Numbered from the stretch's first letter, positions 8,794 to 16,727 are shown. The stretch is 64,000 bases of DNA from Streptomyces sp. XM83C (GCF_023072675.1 NZ_JALLGL010000001.1:1-64000); one strand, 5' to 3'. The notes: generated by a model from the sequence alone, not told the origin. Numbers and translations are program-made.

Positions 8794-8816
8794 CCCCTCG
8801 CCGGGCGGGCGAGGGG
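8794..8816. terminator. Bidirectional GC hairpin between convergent genes
   Basis: A 9-bp stem CCCCTCGCC / GGCGAGGGG with a 5-nt loop lies between the convergent ends at 8771 and 8832. On the + strand it is followed by CGTTTCGTC, a weak T-tract, so it can stop the small phage-type gene. Confidence 0.65.
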
Positions 8817-8831
8817 CGTTTCGTCATGCCG

Positions 8832-9686
8832 TCAGTGCAGCGCCTCGATGGCGCGCAGCACCAGGGCACGGGCCTCGGCTCCGTACACGGCCATCGCGCG
8901 CAGCTGCTCGAAGGCCCGGAAGTACAGGTTGATCTCTGACGGCTGCGTGATCCTCACCCGGGCCGAGACCAGCTCGACGGAGACGAGGCGGTCGTCGTAG
9001 ACGTGGAAGGTCTCTCGCGCCCACTGCTGCCGCTGGGGCGTAGCCATGGGGATGATGCCGAGAGACACCTGCGGCAGGGCGCCGGCCGTCAGGAGATGGC
9101 CGAGCTGGGCGGCCATCGCATCGGAATCGCCGACCTGATGGTGCAGCACGGCCTCCTCGACGACGAAGACGAAGGTGTGCCCCGGCTGGTGGATGACGGC
9201 GGACCGGTCGACGCGCGCGCGGGCCGCCTCGGCACTGTCATCGACCGGTAGCTCCCGGAAGCGGGCGCTGATCCCGAGGACTCCGGCCGCGTAGCCCTCT
9301 GTCTGGAGCAGGCCGGGGACGAGCGAGGAGGAGTAGACCCGGAAGACCTTGGTGTCCTGGAAGAGCTGGGAGCTGCTGCGCTGGAGTTCGGCCAGACCGT
9401 GGCGGACTTGGGCGCGCCACTCGGTGTACATGGACTCGGCGTGGAGGGACTGGGCGATGAGGTCGTCGGCCTGGTCCAGGTTGTCGGTGGCGCGGCACCA
9501 CAGGCGGATGTCGGTGGCTGTGGGTGCCGTGCGCGCGTTCTCGATGCGGCTGGTCTTGGCGTGGTGCCAGCCGCACCGGCCGGCCAGCTCAGTGACCGTC
9601 AGCCCTGCGCCCTTGCGGAGGGCACGCAGACGTCGGGCGACGACTTCCCGCGCGGCCTGGGCCGACGAGGACGGGGATGTGGGCAT
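8832..9686 (-). CDS. Helix-turn-helix regulator with DUF5753 (Scr1-type antitoxin-like)
   Basis: The 284-residue protein has an N-terminal XRE HTH (about 15-65: 'RRLRALRKGAGLTVTELAGR', 'HHAKTSRIENARTAPT') and a C-terminal DUF5753 domain ('LFQDTKVFRVYSSSLVPGLL', 'FVFVVEEAVLHHQVG', 'LGIIPMATPQRQ', 'VELVSARVRITQPSEI'). Streptomycetes carry many such genes, usually beside a small DUF397 or DUF6879 partner, and they are described as Scr1-family toxin/antitoxin-like regulators. Here it is the last gene of a three-gene unit with the DUF6879 gene (20-nt gap) and a small upstream gene. It probably binds the inverted repeats in the 10467-10690 promoter region. Its real target and whether the set is a toxin system are unknown. 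Confidence 0.85.
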   Translation of the reverse strand: MPTSPSSSAQAAREVVARRLRALRKGAGLTVTELAGRCGWHHAKTSRIENARTAPTATDIRLWCRATDNLDQADDLIAQSLHAESMYTEWRAQVRHGLAELQRSSSQLFQDTKVFRVYSSSLVPGLLQTEGYAAGVLGISARFRELPVDDSAEAARARVDRSAVIHQPGHTFVFVVEEAVLHHQVGDSDAMAAQLGHLLTAGALPQVSLGIIPMATPQRQQWARETFHVYDDRLVSVELVSARVRITQPSEINLYFRAFEQLRAMAVYGAEARALVLRAIEALH

Positions 9687-9706
9687 GAGCCGGCCTTACG
9701 GGTGCG

Positions 9707-10234
9707 CTAGCGGATCTGGTACTGGTCGTGCGGGATGGCCCTCGACCAGACCTCCTCGAAGGCCTCGCCGCACAGCTTCACCGCCGCCGGGTCATCGCTC
9801 ATCTCGCCGCCGGCCGACGCGCCCTCGCCCGTGAAGTGGTTCCACCGGATCAGCCGGTCGTCGATCAGCCAGAAGTCGTTTCCCGGCAAGGCAATGTCCG
9901 AGGCTTGGCGGCGGGGCAGCCATCGCACCTGCTCGCCTGCGGCCACGTTGGTGAACGTGCCGTCGTACAGGAAGTGGGTGTATTCGCTGACCGGTTCGGA
10001 CACGATGCGGGCGCGGCACACGACGACGCCACGGCCGACGGTCTCCTGGATCAGATCGAGCCACGGTCGCCACCACGAAGCGCGGTCGGACGGGTCGTGG
10101 CGGAATCCCGCCCGCCACTGGGCGAAGGGGCCCTTCTCGTAGTCGACGGCGTAGGAGTCCCGCATCTCCAGGTGCACTGCGGAGCGGGTGGCCGACCCGA
10201 GCAGCTCAGGCCATGTCGGCACGCTCAAGGGCAT
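9707..10234 (-). CDS. DUF6879 family protein
   Basis: The 175-residue protein is rich in aromatic residues ('FRHDPSDRASWWRPWLDLIQ', 'RGVVVCRARIVSEPVSEY', 'GNDFWLIDDRLIRWNHFTGEG') and matches the DUF6879 pattern, a family found next to DUF5753 HTH regulators. The start ATG 10234 has GGGAGG eight bases upstream and lies inside the last codons of the upstream gene, a 29-nt overlap that suggests translational coupling. No enzyme motif is evident. By context it could be the effector partner of the HTH regulator, as in other Scr1-type pairs, but biochemical function is not known. Confidence 0.8.
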   Translation of the reverse strand: MPLSVPTWPELLGSATRSAVHLEMRDSYAVDYEKGPFAQWRAGFRHDPSDRASWWRPWLDLIQETVGRGVVVCRARIVSEPVSEYTHFLYDGTFTNVAAGEQVRWLPRRQASDIALPGNDFWLIDDRLIRWNHFTGEGASAGGEMSDDPAAVKLCGEAFEEVWSRAIPHDQYQIR

Positions 10235-10466
10235 CGCACGCCTCCCTGATCATCGGCACCATCCGGGCGGGGATGCGGACTACGGCCTCGTGCCCCGGGA
10301 TGCCGACGGCATGACCTGGCACCTCGAACGCGGCACACTGCGCGGCCAGTTCGGGTCCCGGCTTCCATCCCTGGAGAACGAGTTCCTTCTGCTCCTTGTC
10401 GACCCACACCGTGGGGCTCTCGCCGTCCCCCGTGCTGGGGTCGATCCCGATGAACTGTAGGGCCAT
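10206..10466 (-). CDS. Small conserved hypothetical protein of the DUF6879/DUF5753 unit
   Basis: This 86-residue protein starts at ATG 10466 with GGAGG five bases upstream. It has no signal peptide or membrane segment; 'QFIGIDPSTGDGESPTVWVD', 'KELVLQGWKPGPE' and 'VRIPARMVPMIREACDALE' suggest a small compact alpha/beta fold. It is the first gene of the three-gene minus-strand unit and overlaps the DUF6879 start. Such small proteins regularly accompany DUF6879 genes, so it is probably part of the same module. No function can be assigned. Confidence 0.7.
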   Translation of the reverse strand: MALQFIGIDPSTGDGESPTVWVDKEQKELVLQGWKPGPELAAQCAAFEVPGHAVGIPGHEAVVRIPARMVPMIREACDALERADMA

Positions 10467-10493
10467 GGCGACCTCCGGCTGTCTGATGTGCAG

Positions 10494-10510
10494 GACTGTG
10501 CGCCACAGTC
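10494..10510. promoter_or_regulatory. Inverted repeat GACTGTG-CGC-CACAGTC upstream of the DUF6879 unit
   Basis: A perfect 7-bp inverted repeat with a 3-nt spacer lies 28-44 nt upstream of the first gene of the unit. It is flanked by a second, wider inverted pair, GATGTGCAG (10485-10493) and CTGCACATC (10582-10590). These are plausible operators for the HTH-DUF5753 protein, by analogy with autoregulated XRE genes. Confidence 0.45.
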
Positions 10511-10689
10511 GCCCGCCCGGCCTGACCGGTCAAGGGCGCCTTTGCGCCATCTGGCCCGGCCGAACGAGTCCGTGCACAGAACTGCACATCGCTGGCAGTG
10601 GCGCACATCACGCCTTAGCGTCGGCGGGGACGACAAGCCCCGGCGAGGCCGCAGACCTCCCGGGGTGTGGCCGACTGGTTGGAGTCGAC

Positions 10690-11055
10690 ATGGCAGAGGT
10701 CACGCAGACCCGGCCCCCGTCGGGTGGCCCAGGCGCTCTCAGCGCGACGCTCCTCCCGCTCCCCGACCCTGTCGGCCTGAGCGAGGATCAGCGGCGCGGT
10801 GCGGCATGCGTGTGGGGTGGGGAGCCGCTCACCGTGCACACGGCCGTCGATCTCGGCGTGCGCACCACCGGGCTCAGCGCAGAGCCCGATTGCGGGGGCC
10901 GCTGGTACCCGCGCGCCTGCCGCTCGCACATCGCGGTCGCCGCGAACTCTGCGCTCCAGGCGCACGTCGGCGAGTGCGAGCAGTGCGTCGAGGACATCAC
11001 CCAGTGCGCCACCGGCATGGCCCTGGCCCGGCTGACGAGGGGACGCCGCCCGTGA
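10690..11055 (+). CDS. Small cysteine-containing accessory protein of unknown function
   Basis: The 121-residue product starts at ATG 10690 and ends in an overlap (GTGA) with the next gene. Its second half has conserved-looking cysteines ('DCGGRWYPRACRSHIA', 'HVGECEQCVEDITQC'), a spacing that could bind zinc. The N-terminal 35 residues are Pro/Gly-rich and disordered. It is divergent from the DUF6879 unit. Similar short Cys-rich proteins occur in streptomycete prophages and integrative elements. Not otherwise recognised. Confidence 0.5.
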   Translation: MAEVTQTRPPSGGPGALSATLLPLPDPVGLSEDQRRGAACVWGGEPLTVHTAVDLGVRTTGLSAEPDCGGRWYPRACRSHIAVAANSALQAHVGECEQCVEDITQCATGMALARLTRGRRP

Positions 11056-11213
11056 TCTGCGCCCGATGCGACAAGCCCATCCGGCCGGGCGAGGAGTACG
11101 TGCGGGTCGACAACCCTGGCGCCTCCGGGGCCGGTTCGACGCTGTACATCCACGCCGTGCGGGGCGTGCCCGTACCGCAGCAGACCAATCAGGCAGGCCC
11201 CTTCGGTCGGTAG
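11052..11213 (+). CDS. Tiny zinc-ribbon-like protein
   Basis: This 53-residue ORF starts at GTG 11052, overlapping the previous stop by 4 nt, a typical translational coupling. It begins 'MICARCDKPIRPGEEYVRVD', a CxxC zinc-knuckle half; an 'IHAVRG' follows at the position where a second metal-binding pair might be expected. Small CxxC proteins of this kind are frequent in actinophage and integrative-element cargo. Function unknown. Confidence 0.55.
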   Translation: MICARCDKPIRPGEEYVRVDNPGASGAGSTLYIHAVRGVPVPQQTNQAGPFGR

Positions 11214-11259
11214 GACCGGCGCCGGGCGAGCGGCCCGCCCGACGGCGAGGGCGGGCCGC

Positions 11260-11346
11260 TCAGCGCACGAGGTCGACCAGCTCGCAGCCGATCGCGTCGG
11301 CGATGCGGATCAGTGTGTCGAGGCGCGGCGAAGCGTGGTCGTTCTC
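11260..11346 (-). pseudogene. Truncated XRE-type helix-turn-helix gene (C-terminal fragment)
   Basis: The minus strand encodes 'ENDHASPRLDTLIRIADAIG' followed by 'CELVDLVR' and a stop, the typical last turn of an XRE HTH domain and its tail. Upstream of the Glu codon the frame has no HTH residues and no start, only low-complexity codons running into the 11382 hairpin. The recognition helix and N terminus have therefore been lost. It suggests a deletion or integration junction at about 11347. Confidence 0.5.
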
Positions 11347-11381
11347 TCCGCCTCCCCGGGTGGTGGCCCCACCCTGGTCTT

Positions 11382-11427
11382 GCAGAGAGGCCCCCGGCGC
11401 AGACGACGTCGCCGGGGGCCTCTCTGC
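11382..11427. terminator. Very strong 18-bp hairpin at the island edge
   Basis: The arms GCAGAGAGGCCCCCGGCG (11382-11399) and CGCCGGGGGCCTCTCTGC (11410-11427) are perfectly complementary around a 10-nt loop. No T-run follows on either strand. This form is common for streptomycete terminators and for phage intergenic hairpins. It lies between the broken HTH fragment and the agmatine deiminase stop and may mark the right side of the accessory island. Confidence 0.55.
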
Positions 11428-11535
11428 GTCTCCCGATGGGAGAGATATGGGAGACCCATCCAGGTAATGGGAGCCGAGTAGGGCTGACTCAGGCTGACCA
11501 AAGCGAAGCAGCCGACAGAGATTCCGCAGGTCAGC

Positions 11536-12564
11536 TCACTGACCAGCGCTCTTCGGCTGCTGCTGGGTGATGCAGTGGATGCCTCCCCCGCCCGCGAAGA
11601 TCGCCCGCGCGTCCACCAGGGTCACCGTGCGGTCGGGGTAGAGGCGTCGGAAGGCGGCTGCCGCCAGGTCGTCGTGGGGGTCGTCGAAGGCGCAGAGGAT
11701 CACGGCGCCGTTGCAGACGTAGTGGTTGATGTAGGAGTAGTCGAGCCAGTCGCCGTTCTCGTCACGCAGGGCCGTGGGGGCCGGGATCTCCACCACCTCC
11801 AGGTGGCGGCCTCGGGCGTCCGTGGCGGAACGGAGGATCTCCAGGTACGTCTGTGAGCGGGCGTGGTCGGGGTGGTCCGGGTTCTGCTGGGTGTGGACGA
11901 CGACCCTGCCGGGGCCCGCGAACGCGGCGACGATGTCGACGTGGCCCTGGGTGCCGTAGGTGCCGTAGTCGCCGGTGAGGCCGTGCGGGAGCCAGATGGC
12001 CTTGGTGGTGCCCAGCTTGGCGTGTATCTCCTTCTCGACGGCTTCCTTGCTCCAGCCGGGGTTGCGGGCCGCGCCGAGCTGGACGGTCTCGGTGAGCAGG
12101 ACGGTGCCCTCGCCGTCGACGTGGATGGCGCCGCCCTCGTTGACCAGCGGCGAGGACAGTACGGGTACGCCGGTCAGACCGGCGATCTGCCGGGCGATCT
12201 TCGCGTCGTGCTCCCAGCGGGCCCATTCCTGGGCGCCCCAGCCGTTGAAGACCCAGTCGACGGCGGCCAGGCGGCCTTCGGCGTCGGTGACGAACGTGGG
12301 GCCGATGTCCCGCATCCACGCGTCGTCGAGGTCGCGTTCGACCAGGTCGATGTCCGGGCCGAGGAGGGCGCGGGCCGTGTCGCCCTGGCCGGGGCCGTGG
12401 ACCATCGTCACCGGTTCGAAGCGGCGTACGGCGCGGGCGACGGCCGCCCACGCGGCGCGGGCCTCGGCGAGTTCCGCGTCGGTGGCGAAGGTCGGGTTGG
12501 GGCCCGGCCAGGCCATCCAGGTGCGTTCGTGCGGGGCCCACTCCGGGGGCATGGAGAAAGTCAT
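11536..12564 (-). CDS. aguA: Agmatine deiminase (peptidyl-arginine deiminase superfamily)
   Basis: The enzyme converts agmatine to N-carbamoylputrescine and ammonia. The 342-residue protein has the guanidine-modifying fold signatures 'DDAWMRDIGPTFV', 'NEGGAIHVDGEG', 'HGLTGDYGTYGTQGHVDIVA' and the C-terminal nucleophile motif 'GGGGIHCITQQ' with Cys331. ATG 12564 follows AGGACC; a second Met four codons in has no RBS. It lies immediately downstream of ureC (55-nt gap), so polyamine or arginine nitrogen release may be co-expressed with urea hydrolysis. The family also contains porphyromonad-type peptidyl-arginine deiminases, but the motif set fits AguA best. Confidence 0.85.
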   Translation of the reverse strand: MTFSMPPEWAPHERTWMAWPGPNPTFATDAELAEARAAWAAVARAVRRFEPVTMVHGPGQGDTARALLGPDIDLVERDLDDAWMRDIGPTFVTDAEGRLAAVDWVFNGWGAQEWARWEHDAKIARQIAGLTGVPVLSSPLVNEGGAIHVDGEGTVLLTETVQLGAARNPGWSKEAVEKEIHAKLGTTKAIWLPHGLTGDYGTYGTQGHVDIVAAFAGPGRVVVHTQQNPDHPDHARSQTYLEILRSATDARGRHLEVVEIPAPTALRDENGDWLDYSYINHYVCNGAVILCAFDDPHDDLAAAAFRRLYPDRTVTLVDARAIFAGGGGIHCITQQQPKSAGQ

Positions 12565-12619
12565 CGCTGGGTCCTGGGCTCTGGAGGAAGGGGCTGGAGG
12601 AAAGGTCCGGGGGAAGGGG

Positions 12620-14332
12620 TCAGAGGAAGTACAGGCGGTTGAGGGGGACCGTGTCCGCCGGGCCGGAGCTGAGCGGTTCGCCGTCCAGGGTGACCAGGCC
12701 CGTGCGCTGGTCCACGTCGACCTGTCCGGTACGGGTGTTCAGGAGCAGGTCGGCCGGGCCGATGCCGCGGGTGCCGCGGACGGCGACCCTGCGGCGGCGG
12801 GTCGGCAGCGTGTCGTGGCCCTGGTCCACGGCGGCCTGCGCCACGAACGCCACGGACAGTTCGGCCGGGGTGGCGCCGTGCGCGCCGAACTGCGGTCCGA
12901 GGACGGAGGGTTCGCAGGTGTCGGTGGCCGCGTTGGGGTCGCCGGTCACGCCGTACGCGGGGAAGCCGGACTTGAGGACGAGCTGTGGTTTCGCGCCGAA
13001 GAACTCCGGGCGCCACAGCACGATGTCGGCGAGTTTGCCGACCTCGATCGAGCCGATCTCATGGGCGAGGCCGTGGGCGATCGCCGGGTTGACGGTGAGT
13101 TTGGCGATGTAGCGCAGGACGCGCTCGTTGTCGTGGCCGACGCCGGGGTCGCCCAGCTCGGCCTTCATCTTCCCGGCCATCGCGAACGTACGGCGGACGG
13201 TCTCCCCGGCGCGCCCCATGCCCTGCGCGTCGGAGGAGGTGATGCCGATGGCGCCCAGGTCGTGCAGCACGTCCTCGGCGCCCATGGTGCCGGCGCGGAT
13301 GCGGTCGCGGGCCATGGCGGCGTCGCCGGGCAGGTCGGTCTTGAGGTCGTGGACGGAGACGATCATGCCGTAGTGCTCGGCGACGGCGTCCCGGCCGAAG
13401 GGCAGGGTGGGGTTGGTGGAGGAGCCGATGACGTTGGGGACTCCGGCCATCTTCAGCACGTTGGGGACGTGTCCGCCGCCGCAGCCCTCGATGTGGAAGG
13501 CGTGGATGGTGCGGCCCTCCAGCACACGCAGGGTGTCCTCGACGGACAGGCATTCGTTGAGGCCGTCGCTGTGCAGGGCCACCTGTACGTCGTGGGCCTC
13601 GGCGACGCGCAGCGCGGTGTCCAGGGCGCGGGTGTGGGCGCCCATGTCCTCGTGCACCTTGAAACCGCAGGCGCCGCCCTCGGCGAGGGCCTCCACGAGG
13701 GGCTCGGGCCGGGAGGACGAACCCCGGCCGAGGAAGCCGATGTTGACGGGCCAGGCGTCGAACGCGGCGAACGCGTGCCGCAGCGCCCAGGGCGAGTTGA
13801 CGCCGACGCCCCACACCGGGCCGAACTCCTGCCCGATGATCGTGGTGACGCCGGAGGCGAGGGACGCCTCCATGATCCGCGGGGACAGCAGGTGCACATG
13901 GGTGTCGACGGCGCCGGCGGTGGCGATGAGACCCTCGCCGGAGACGATCGAGGTGCCCGTGCCGACGACGACGTCGACACCGTCGAGGGTGTCGGGGTTG
14001 CCGGCCCGGCCGATCGCGGCGATACGGCCCTCGCGGATGCCGATGGACACCTTGCGGATGCCCTGCACGGCGTCGATGACGACGACGTTGCTGATGACGA
14101 CGTCGCAGGTGTCACGGACGGAGGCGGCCTTGAGGTGGAGTCCGTCGCGGGCGGTCTTGCCGAAACCGGCGAGGAACTCGTCGCCGTGGCGCTGCGCGTC
14201 GGACTCGACCAGGACGGTCAGTCCGCTGTCGCCGAGCCGGATGCGGTCGCCGGCGCGGGGTCCGTGGGTCGCGGCGTACTCGTACGGGGTGAGGCGGCGG
14301 GCTTCGGCGGGGTGCCCTCCGGGTCGGCTCAT
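12620..14332 (-). CDS. ureC: Urease alpha subunit (accessory-less urease locus)
   Basis: The catalytic subunit hydrolyses urea to ammonia and carbamate. The 570-residue protein has the expected length and nickel site: 'DTHVH', the carbamylated Lys225 in 'CGFKVHEDMG', 'VALHSDGLNE', 'FHIEGCGGGHVPN', and 'SSDAQGMGRAGE'. The mobile flap differs: the usual 'MVCHHL' reads 'IVSVHDL', so the flap Cys is Val327 while the catalytic His328 remains. ATG 14332 overlaps the ureAB stop by 4 nt. No ureD/E/F/G accessory genes are in the window; activation would depend on a second urease locus elsewhere, as known for streptomycetes with two urease clusters. Known flap-Cys mutants of other ureases keep partial activity, so it is probably active but altered in pH dependence or inhibitor sensitivity. 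Confidence 0.92.
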   Translation of the reverse strand: MSRPGGHPAEARRLTPYEYAATHGPRAGDRIRLGDSGLTVLVESDAQRHGDEFLAGFGKTARDGLHLKAASVRDTCDVVISNVVVIDAVQGIRKVSIGIREGRIAAIGRAGNPDTLDGVDVVVGTGTSIVSGEGLIATAGAVDTHVHLLSPRIMEASLASGVTTIIGQEFGPVWGVGVNSPWALRHAFAAFDAWPVNIGFLGRGSSSRPEPLVEALAEGGACGFKVHEDMGAHTRALDTALRVAEAHDVQVALHSDGLNECLSVEDTLRVLEGRTIHAFHIEGCGGGHVPNVLKMAGVPNVIGSSTNPTLPFGRDAVAEHYGMIVSVHDLKTDLPGDAAMARDRIRAGTMGAEDVLHDLGAIGITSSDAQGMGRAGETVRRTFAMAGKMKAELGDPGVGHDNERVLRYIAKLTVNPAIAHGLAHEIGSIEVGKLADIVLWRPEFFGAKPQLVLKSGFPAYGVTGDPNAATDTCEPSVLGPQFGAHGATPAELSVAFVAQAAVDQGHDTLPTRRRRVAVRGTRGIGPADLLLNTRTGQVDVDQRTGLVTLDGEPLSSGPADTVPLNRLYFL

Positions 14333-15090
14333 GACTGCTCCTCCTCTGCGGGGAGCTGCGGGCTCCCGTTCCCGACCGGGCGCGCCGGCCGCTCCTCCGC
14401 GCCCCGCACGCCGAGATACCCGCACGCCGCCGCCCGGCGCAGGGCCTCCTGCCGGGCCCCCGGCGCGTCCAGCGGTCCGTCGACCAGCCCGGCGAAGCCG
14501 ACGGCGATGCGGGCGCCGCCGATCGGGACGAGGCCGACCTCGTGGGTCTCGCCGGGGCCGAAGCGCACGGACGATCCGGCGGGTACGGCGAGGCGCATGC
14601 CGTAGGCGCGGTCGCGGTCGAAGTCGAGGCGCGGGTTGGCCTCGAAGAAGTGGAAGTGGGAGGTGACGGAGACCGGCACGGGCGCGGTGTTGGTGACGGT
14701 CAGCCGCACCTCGGGTCGGGACTCCTCGTGCTCGGGGCCCGGCAGCAGGGCGCCGGGCGCGTCCTCGTCGGGGCGGGACCCGGTGCCCTTGCCGATCGGG
14801 TCGGTCACCACGGCCAGCCTGGAGCCGTCGTCGAAGACGGCCTCGACGTGCACCTCGGTGACGATGCCGGCGACGCCGGGCAGCACGTCGTCGGGGCCGA
14901 GGACGGCGCGGGCCCGTTCGATCGCCTCGGCGAGCCGGGCGCCGTCACGGGCGGCCTCGCAGACCGTGTCGGCGATGAGTGCCGTGGCCTCGGGGACGTT
15001 GAGCCTCAGGCCGCGGGCCCTGCGGGCGCGGGCCAGTTCGGCCGCCCCGAAGAGCAGCAGCCGGTCACGCTCCGTCGGGGTCAGTCTCAC
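14329..15090 (-). CDS. ureAB: Urease gamma-beta fusion subunit
   Basis: The 253-residue protein joins the gamma subunit (residues 1-100, 'RLTPTERDRLLLFGAAELA', 'LNVPEATALIADTV', 'VLPGVAGIVTEVHVEAVFDDG') to the beta subunit (about 130-230, 'VTNTAPVPVSVTSHFHFFEA', 'ANPRLDFDRDRAYGMRL', 'RFGPGETHEVGLVPIGG'). A disordered Pro/Glu-rich linker of about 30 residues separates them. The start GTG 15090 has GGGAGG nine bases upstream. It is the first gene of a ureAB-ureC(-aguA) unit and diverges from an NCS1 permease, with repeated operator-like sites between. Fused UreAB is usual in some actinobacteria and Helicobacter. Confidence 0.9.
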   Translation of the reverse strand: MRLTPTERDRLLLFGAAELARARRARGLRLNVPEATALIADTVCEAARDGARLAEAIERARAVLGPDDVLPGVAGIVTEVHVEAVFDDGSRLAVVTDPIGKGTGSRPDEDAPGALLPGPEHEESRPEVRLTVTNTAPVPVSVTSHFHFFEANPRLDFDRDRAYGMRLAVPAGSSVRFGPGETHEVGLVPIGGARIAVGFAGLVDGPLDAPGARQEALRRAAACGYLGVRGAEERPARPVGNGSPQLPAEEEQS

Positions 15091-15130
15091 GTCGCGGCAC
15101 CTCCCTGCCTCCCTCTTGCGCTTCAAAGCG

Positions 15131-15215
15131 TTAGAGCATCACTCTAAACATGAAATTCACGTAACCGAAAGCTTGACGCGCACTGAAGCAGGGCGCACAT
15201 TGAGCGTCGCTCTAA
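15131..15215. promoter_or_regulatory. Paired operator-like repeats GAGC(A/G)TC(A/G)CTCTAA between ureAB and the permease
   Basis: The motif occurs at 15134-15147 and 15202-15215 in the same orientation, 12 of 14 bases identical. The first copy sits in the palindrome TTAGAG-CATCA-CTCTAA (15131-15147) and the second contains GAGC-GTC-GCTC. On the minus strand the first overlaps a candidate -10 (TAGAGT) for ureAB. The second lies next to a candidate + promoter (TTGACG at 15173 with a -10 near CACATT, 15196). One repressor could therefore control both directions; the regulator is not identified. Confidence 0.55.
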
Positions 15216-15245
15216 CTTTCGGCGGCGTCGAAGGAGACCCAGCCC

Positions 15246-16727
15246 ATGCCCATCGAACAGCGCGGAGTCGACACCGTCCCCGACGAGGAACGCACCAGCG
15301 GCCCCCGTGACCTCGTGTCGATCCTGCTCGGTTCCAACCTCTGCCTCGGTGTCATCGTCTTCGGCTGGCTGCCGCCGTCGTTCGGGCTGGACTTCTGGTC
15401 CTCGGTCAGCTCCGTCGTCGCGGGCACCCTGGTCGGGACCGCGCTGACGGCGCCGCTCGCGCTGATCTCGCTGCGTACCGCGACCAACCTGTCCACGTCC
15501 TCGGGCGCCCAGTTCGGGGTGCGGGGCCGGCTGATCGGCTCCGTCGTGGGCCTGCTGCTCGCCCTCGGCTACACGGCGCTGACGGTGTGGATCGGCGGTG
15601 ATGTGATGGTGGGTGTCCTCGGCCGGCTGGCCGGGCTGCCCGCGGACGGGGGGTCGTACGCCGTCGTCTACGCGCTGCTCGCCGCGGCGACCGTCGCGGG
15701 CGCCGTCTACGGCTACCGGGTGCTGCTCGCGATGTCCCGCATCCTCGCGATCGGCATGACCGCTCTGCTGGCGCTGGGCCTGGTCGCGTACGCCCCCGAC
15801 TTCACCACGGACGCGCTGCCGGAGGCCGGAGGGTATCTGCTGGGCGGCTACTGGCCGACCTGGCTGCTGTCGGCGGTGGCGGCGGGGCTGTCCGGGCCGG
15901 TCGCGTTCATCACCCTGCTCGGCGACTACACCCGCTACATCTCCCCCGCACGTCACACCCCGCGCCGTGTCCTGCACGCGACCTGGCTGGGTCTGATCCT
16001 CGGGCTGCTGGTGCCGCAACTGTTCGGCACGTTCACCGCGTACGCCGCCCGCGCCGCCCTGGACTACGCGGGGCCGCTGGTGGACGCCTCCCCCGGCTGG
16101 TATCTGGTGCCGCTGCTGCTGGCCGCCTCCGCGGGCTCGGTCGGCAACGCGGGGCTGATGCTGTACTCGATGGGCCTGGACCTGGACGCGATCCTGCCGC
16201 GCGCCTCCCGCGCCACGGCCACCTACACGGTCGCCGCCGTCGCCACGGCCTGTGTCTTCGCCGGGCACTACGCATCGACGGCGCAGGACGCGATGACGTC
16301 GTTCGTGCTGCTGCTGACCGCGATCGGCACGCCGTGGGCGGTGATCACGCTGATCGGTTTCGTCCGCTGTCGCGGGGAGTACGACGCGGACGCCTTGCAG
16401 GTCTTCAACCGCCGCTCGCGGGGCGGCGTCTACTGGTTCCGGGGCGGCTGGAACGTGCGTGCCGCGCTCGCCTGGGCGCTGGGCGCGGTCACGGGGCTGC
16501 TCGCGGTGTCGCTGCCGGAGTACCAGGGCCCGCTGCTGGCGTACACCGGCGGGGTCGACTGCAGCTTCCTGCTGTCGGGGCTGGTCGGCGGGGCGGCGTA
16601 TCTGCTGCTGGTGCGGGGCGGAGAGGCCCCTGCGGCCGGCGGGGCGGCCCCTGTGTCCGGCGAGGCGGCCTCGTACTCCTCCGACCGGGCGGGGCTCGTC
16701 GACAGTCCCGCGCCCGAACGGAACTGA
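15246..16727 (+). CDS. NCS1-family permease (cytosine/purine/allantoin/hydantoin type)
   Basis: The 493-residue membrane protein has about 12 spans and NCS1 signatures: an N-terminal 'LVSILLGSNLCLGVIVFGW', 'STSSGAQFGVRGRL', and 'GDYTRYIS' in the middle. ATG 15246 has GAAGGAGA nine bases upstream. NCS1 transporters import nucleobases, allantoin or hydantoins with protons or sodium. Divergence from a urease unit, with shared operator repeats, suggests import of a ureide or purine breakdown product whose nitrogen is released as urea. The substrate cannot be fixed from sequence. The last 35 residues are Ala/Gly-rich and cytoplasmic. Confidence 0.88.
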   Translation: MPIEQRGVDTVPDEERTSGPRDLVSILLGSNLCLGVIVFGWLPPSFGLDFWSSVSSVVAGTLVGTALTAPLALISLRTATNLSTSSGAQFGVRGRLIGSVVGLLLALGYTALTVWIGGDVMVGVLGRLAGLPADGGSYAVVYALLAAATVAGAVYGYRVLLAMSRILAIGMTALLALGLVAYAPDFTTDALPEAGGYLLGGYWPTWLLSAVAAGLSGPVAFITLLGDYTRYISPARHTPRRVLHATWLGLILGLLVPQLFGTFTAYAARAALDYAGPLVDASPGWYLVPLLLAASAGSVGNAGLMLYSMGLDLDAILPRASRATATYTVAAVATACVFAGHYASTAQDAMTSFVLLLTAIGTPWAVITLIGFVRCRGEYDADALQVFNRRSRGGVYWFRGGWNVRAALAWALGAVTGLLAVSLPEYQGPLLAYTGGVDCSFLLSGLVGGAAYLLLVRGGEAPAAGGAAPVSGEAASYSSDRAGLVDSPAPERN

